A stretch of DNA of 64,000 nucleotides from assembly GCA_010645155.1 (NCBI GenBank), contig JAAGOF010000104.1:1941905-2005904 (forward strand), in the 5' to 3' direction. Each line of letters begins with the position of its first letter. The stretch's first letter is position 1. A program made the position numbers and the translations under genes. Under the pieces are notes generated by a model. It was not told the origin of the DNA, did not search any database, and saw only the letters and a list, made by a program, of their open reading frames with translations. Shown piece by piece: positions 59,901-64,000 of this stretch. The DNA is from Tigriopus japonicus (Eukaryota; Arthropoda; Copepoda; Harpacticoida; Harpacticidae).

Positions 59901-62240
59901 TTTGTCTGGTCGCTGTTGGCAATGTGATCTTGAAAAGACCTCGTCACGCTAAGATTTCCACTCGTCCTCTATCATCATAATCATAAAGGGATTTATTTCT
60001 TCGAATCTTTTCAGCACAGTGAAAGTGGTCCATTTTAATTTGTGGAAGGTCCATTGGTGTTCGTTAAAGTAATCCCTCTCCGCTCTTTCTTTCTTTTCGC
60101 CCTGGGGAAATCTCGCGTCTATTCAGGTTATTTACGGCGAGCGCGGCCTGTGCAAGTCATACCCCGAAGCAAATAGTAGGCCAGAGATCCGATCATTTGC
60201 ATGTCTTGGAGGTGTCTTAATACGGCCTCTTTGCCGTGCCTCACTGAGAGGTTGCCTCTTTCCGAATGAGTTCTTTTGTTGTGCCTCTTTCTGCACTAGC
60301 AGGACTACAGAGAGAGAGAGAGTGAGAGAGGCCAAGCAAAGCTCTTTGAGGCTCAAGGAAAACAAACCAGACCTTAGTGGATCAATGGAATATCAGGGGA
60401 TTTATCAACGGGATTAGAGCCGCCGATCCACCGTCATCATCTTAGGCCAGATCAAAACTTTTTTACCATTGAGTTTATTTTTACAGTGGGAGACACAAAT
60501 CAAAGAGTCTTTTCATCATTGTCTTATTGAAGAGAGACAGGTCATGTTACGAGGCCGTGAAACTTTTGGGAAGAAAGTTGTGACGGTCACCAAAGGGAAT
60601 TCATGGAAAGAAAAAGTTACCCAATTGAACACTATCGGAGGGACACTACAAACTGGGAAAACCTGGCACTTTGGAAACCAAGTTCATAGAAAAAGATAAA
60701 GAGACGTGTTTAGCAAGCATTCCATTTCTCAAGATTTCCCAATCGACCGGCATTAATCACTTCGGACTGAGGCGTGAGCGACTTCATCTCTTTTCATTAG
60801 AAGCCTTCTTTTCCGTCCGGAAGCAATCGTGGCTTAGTCGCAAAATAAAGGAAATTGGTTGTCTGACAAGATAAATAATGAATGGCAGCAATTCTGCCAC
60901 TATTTCTCACTGCCCAAGTTTTGTTTCCTCTTTCTTGGTGTTCTCGGGCAGACTCAATCCGTTATCAAGGTCCCTCCTTCCGTTCTTCGGAAAGTGAAAG
61001 AAATGACATTTACCCCCTCCCAAGGCTGTCATTTCCCTCTCCTCCTCCCTTTTCTTTCCCTTGCCTTCTTTCCTTCGTTATCCAAGTTCCAACTAGTTTC
61101 ATAAGTAAAAGCGAACTTTGAAAGAGATAAATGTAAAGAATGCCGGTGTTTCTAGTTCCACTGACCACAAGCTCAATTTATCAACTAGACAATATCTCAA
61201 CCGGTTCCATCTGTTCCAAGAAAGTGAGCTTCCATCAGTACTTTCATCCTCTCATTGAAGACTGGGACTTGGAACAACTATCGGAGGAAGACCAAAATGC
61301 CCTCCTTTGTCAGAAAGGCGTTATTGGGGCCCAAGGCCTTCACTTAGCTTGCCTCACAATATTGGGCATTGAAAGTAGCTCAGTTTCGTGTAGCATACTG
61401 AAAGAGGGTAGTATTCACTTTTTGGCTCTTTGGGCCCGTTCAACACGTTAACTCTTTACAAAGATGGTATCAGTTCATTTTTAGTCCAGTCCAAGTTTCG
61501 CTAGAGCATTAGCAGACAACACTTTCGTTTCCATCTGGCTTGACCTTGCGATTGTAATCTCGAGAAGGCCTTTCTTTGTTAAAAGACCGGAAGTCAAGAA
61601 TGCTTTTCCCTTGAATTCTTCGAGTTTGTCCACATTTTCAACTACTCTTTTTACAAGAGGTCCTCTTCAGTCTTTGAAGCAGACCAACAACCAACAACTG
61701 ACCCACTTCACTTCATACTCCTCGAAGGTCCTTCACTTTGAGCTTTTCTTCTGGACAAACCTCAACTCAACTCTTCACTTCATTTACTCCGAGATTGGCC
61801 TTTCCATTTCGTTCAAGAGTAAGCTTTAATTTGATTGAAAGAGCCTCCGATTCGCTTTCACTTGAAGCATTTTTGTTTGTTTTCCGTTTTTCGTAGCTCA
61901 AGGAAGAAAAAGGCATCCTCTGACCATGACAAGATTCATAGTCCTCTGATGCATTATCCTCTAAAGTAACTCTCCATTAACCACTTTACCCAACAATAAG
62001 CAACCATCCAAAGGCACATGGTTTCTCCCACCACGAACCATCTTCATCTCCAAGTGTTACATGATGTCTGAGTGATGTGATGATGCAGCAAAGATCTACG
62101 TATTTATGAGGTGCCAAGAAACCAATTTCTGGTCCTGTCACTTTTACCGAACGGCTTACCATGCAACTGGCAACAGAACATTTTTCCACCATTACGAAAC
62201 AACATGCCTGGTTAATGTGCAAGTTAATGATTTTATAACA
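56997..62240. other. probable long first intron or intergenic DNA
   Basis: About 5 kb with no supported exon. Notable tracts are CT/GA-rich blocks at 57180-57240 and 57540-57600, and (AG)n at 60309-60330. Open frames are short and of biased composition. It has few recognisable transposons, in contrast to the rest of the window. Confidence 0.35.
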
Positions 62241-62245
62241 TGGTG

Positions 62246-62754
62246 CAGACCTGCGTCAATACTTTCAAATCGTAATTAATGACAATTACATTTGTTTCAA
62301 AAGTAATGAGTTCCAATTAATTATCATTATTTTCAAAAGCTTTTCAATATTATTGGAATACCTTTAATTCCAAAAATAGTCCATTATTTTCAAATTGTGT
62401 TTGAATTACCTTTAAAAACTTTTTTTTCTTCATATGTCCAACTTTCATGCCAATTTGAATTGAATGCATGGTAAAAATGTCCTAAAAGTAACCCATTTTG
62501 GCTTTTATTTTCATTTTTAAGAATATGACTTTGAACGCACGAGATTTTTTCCAAAATGTGTTTTCTCAGAAGATGTTCTGAAGGTTTAAAATATAATCGT
62601 AATTTGAAATTGAAAAATTCCAATCCAGGTGGTTGAAATGTCATCAATTCCAATTGCAACGACTTTAATTTCAAATGTAATTAATTACAATTGCTTGTCA
62701 TCTCAATAGCAATTACGCAATTGTAATTAAACTCATAATTACATCACAGGTCTA
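62246..62754. repeat. possible AT-rich MITE (AGACCTG ends)
   Basis: CAGACCTG at 62246 faces an inverted TAGACCTG at 62754. The interior is full of AATTACAATT and TAATTACATT words on both strands that can pair. No target duplication is visible. Confidence 0.4.
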
Positions 62755-62759
62755 GTATG

Positions 62760-64000
62760 TTCGCACTCTAATAATAAGACAACCACCTAAAAAACTATTA
62801 GAAATGGACCAAAGCGAACGAAGGTTACTTTCTTCTCCGATAAAGATCCCTTGGGTTCAGAGACTCTCATGGGACACTCACCAATTTGAGGGAACCTGCC
62901 CACTAACGCCCTCTCACTTACGATTACCAAAGAACGAGAAGGCAGACTATGGGGATCCATTAGCATTAATTGGTCGAGAAGATAAGTGAATTAAATCGGA
63001 AGGCCGTCATGGAACCAATGACATTGACTGAGATTACCGTCTCAAACTCACACATACGTACATGCAAGTATGCAAGCTATCTACCTAACCTTCCTGTAAG
63101 TGAGTAATAGAAGCTCTCACGCAATGAGACTTGTCTTACTTTCATTGTCTCTTGAGCACATTTGAGTGATTGGATTTCTTGAGAAGTGCTGTTTTTGCAA
63201 CTCTGACAAGTTGGAAAAAATTGGACATGTTGAGAGGTTTATTCAGTCCTAATGGAATTCTTTTCCGTCGCCCAGAGAAAGGTCCAAATTGAGATATTGC
63301 CCACTAAAAGTCTGGAACTGACATATTTTTCTGCTCTATCGAATACATGAGAGATAAGGGTTGCTTTTGAGAGGAGGAGAAGAAAATGGAAATGCTTTGC
63401 TAATCAACGACAAACTCACGTTAACTGGGCGAAAATAATACTTTTCTACGTAAGCTTATACTCAATATGTCAACCGATGTTGGATCTGACCAAGGGTTCC
63501 ATGTAATCAAATATCTCACCAATTATCCGAGCACTGAAATCTGATAAGGACACGTGGTCCATCGGAAATAACCACCATGGGGAAATGGAACGGAAGAAGA
63601 GTCAGATCCAAGAAAGAAAATGGAACGAATGATATCCCATTTATTCTCTCATTTCCAGTTACCCTTGAGCAAAGTGTTCCATTTCATAGAAGTGCAAGGC
63701 TCTTGGTCCTTTGAAATGGTTAAGTGATTTGATTAATGGTCTGCCGAAAAACTTCTTGACTTGAGTTATGAATTTGCCAGTCCAAGTTCTTGGCATTTAA
63801 TGGTCTGATTCCGGACAATTTATCACACTTCTCTAATTCATGAATTATGGGGACGTAAAAAGGCCATAATTGGGGGAGGGGTCTTTGAGGCAAGTAGAAA
63901 ATTTATAGGGCCACGAAAAGAGCAAATTGTAACGTATTTTTGGATCACATTATGCCAAAGCCAAGATCTATTCCTTCCAATTCACAAAAGTACGTTGCAA
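62760..64000. other. no feature assigned
   Basis: Unique sequence; the frame at 62804-62989 has no splice or family support. Nothing else seen. Confidence 0.35.

Overview
The window is nuclear genomic DNA from an animal, most likely an arthropod and plausibly a crustacean such as a copepod. The evidence is AT-rich DNA with short GT-AG introns (67-70 bp up to 2.1 kb), a TATA plus TCAGT initiator promoter, a Pao-type retroelement, many hAT-like MITEs, and animal gene families: DEG/ENaC channels, a rhodopsin-class GPCR, UBR7, a dynein light chain and F-box/PHR proteins. The phylum is clear from gene content; the group within arthropods is inference. No bacterial operon, CRISPR array or rRNA gene is visible.

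Layout. 1-3.25 kb: the 3' part of a BEL/Pao polyprotein with an uninterrupted frame and a possible 3' LTR. 4.5-5.6 kb: a two-exon secreted Cys/Lys/His-rich repeat protein with a recognisable core promoter. 6.9-11.7 kb: a LINE 3' end, a tRNA-derived SINE-like unit, a 557-bp palindromic element and a decayed coding stretch. 11.8-18.8 kb: nothing assignable. 18.8-20.7 kb: a divergent two-exon GPCR. 21.9-24.2 kb: a type II membrane protein with an Apple/PAN-like ectodomain and a hAT-like MITE in its intron. 24.8-25.6 kb: a foldback element whose arms are a 17-bp minisatellite. 25.9-26.4 kb: a tiny gene whose second exon runs into a MITE. 30.2-32.7 and 40.9-44.2 kb: tandem DEG/ENaC paralogues with identical intron position and phase; the second has a one-base frameshift. 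Between and around them lie several MITEs, including a mariner relic nested in a hAT MITE.

44.2-50.8 kb is a gene cluster on the minus strand: a dynein light chain, an F-box gene with two alternative PHR-domain 3' ends, and UBR7. 51.3-53.8 kb holds three MITEs with target duplications. 54-64 kb is mostly unique sequence with pyrimidine/purine-rich tracts. It contains one convincing signal-peptide-like first exon (56.92 kb), whose gene would continue beyond the window.

The genes do not form one pathway. Two themes recur: tandem duplication (DEG/ENaC genes, PHR exons) and unusually dense non-autonomous transposons, several with exact 8-bp target duplications, sitting in introns and in one case in coding sequence. 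Gene models were made by hand from splice signals and reading-frame continuity; no database search was possible.
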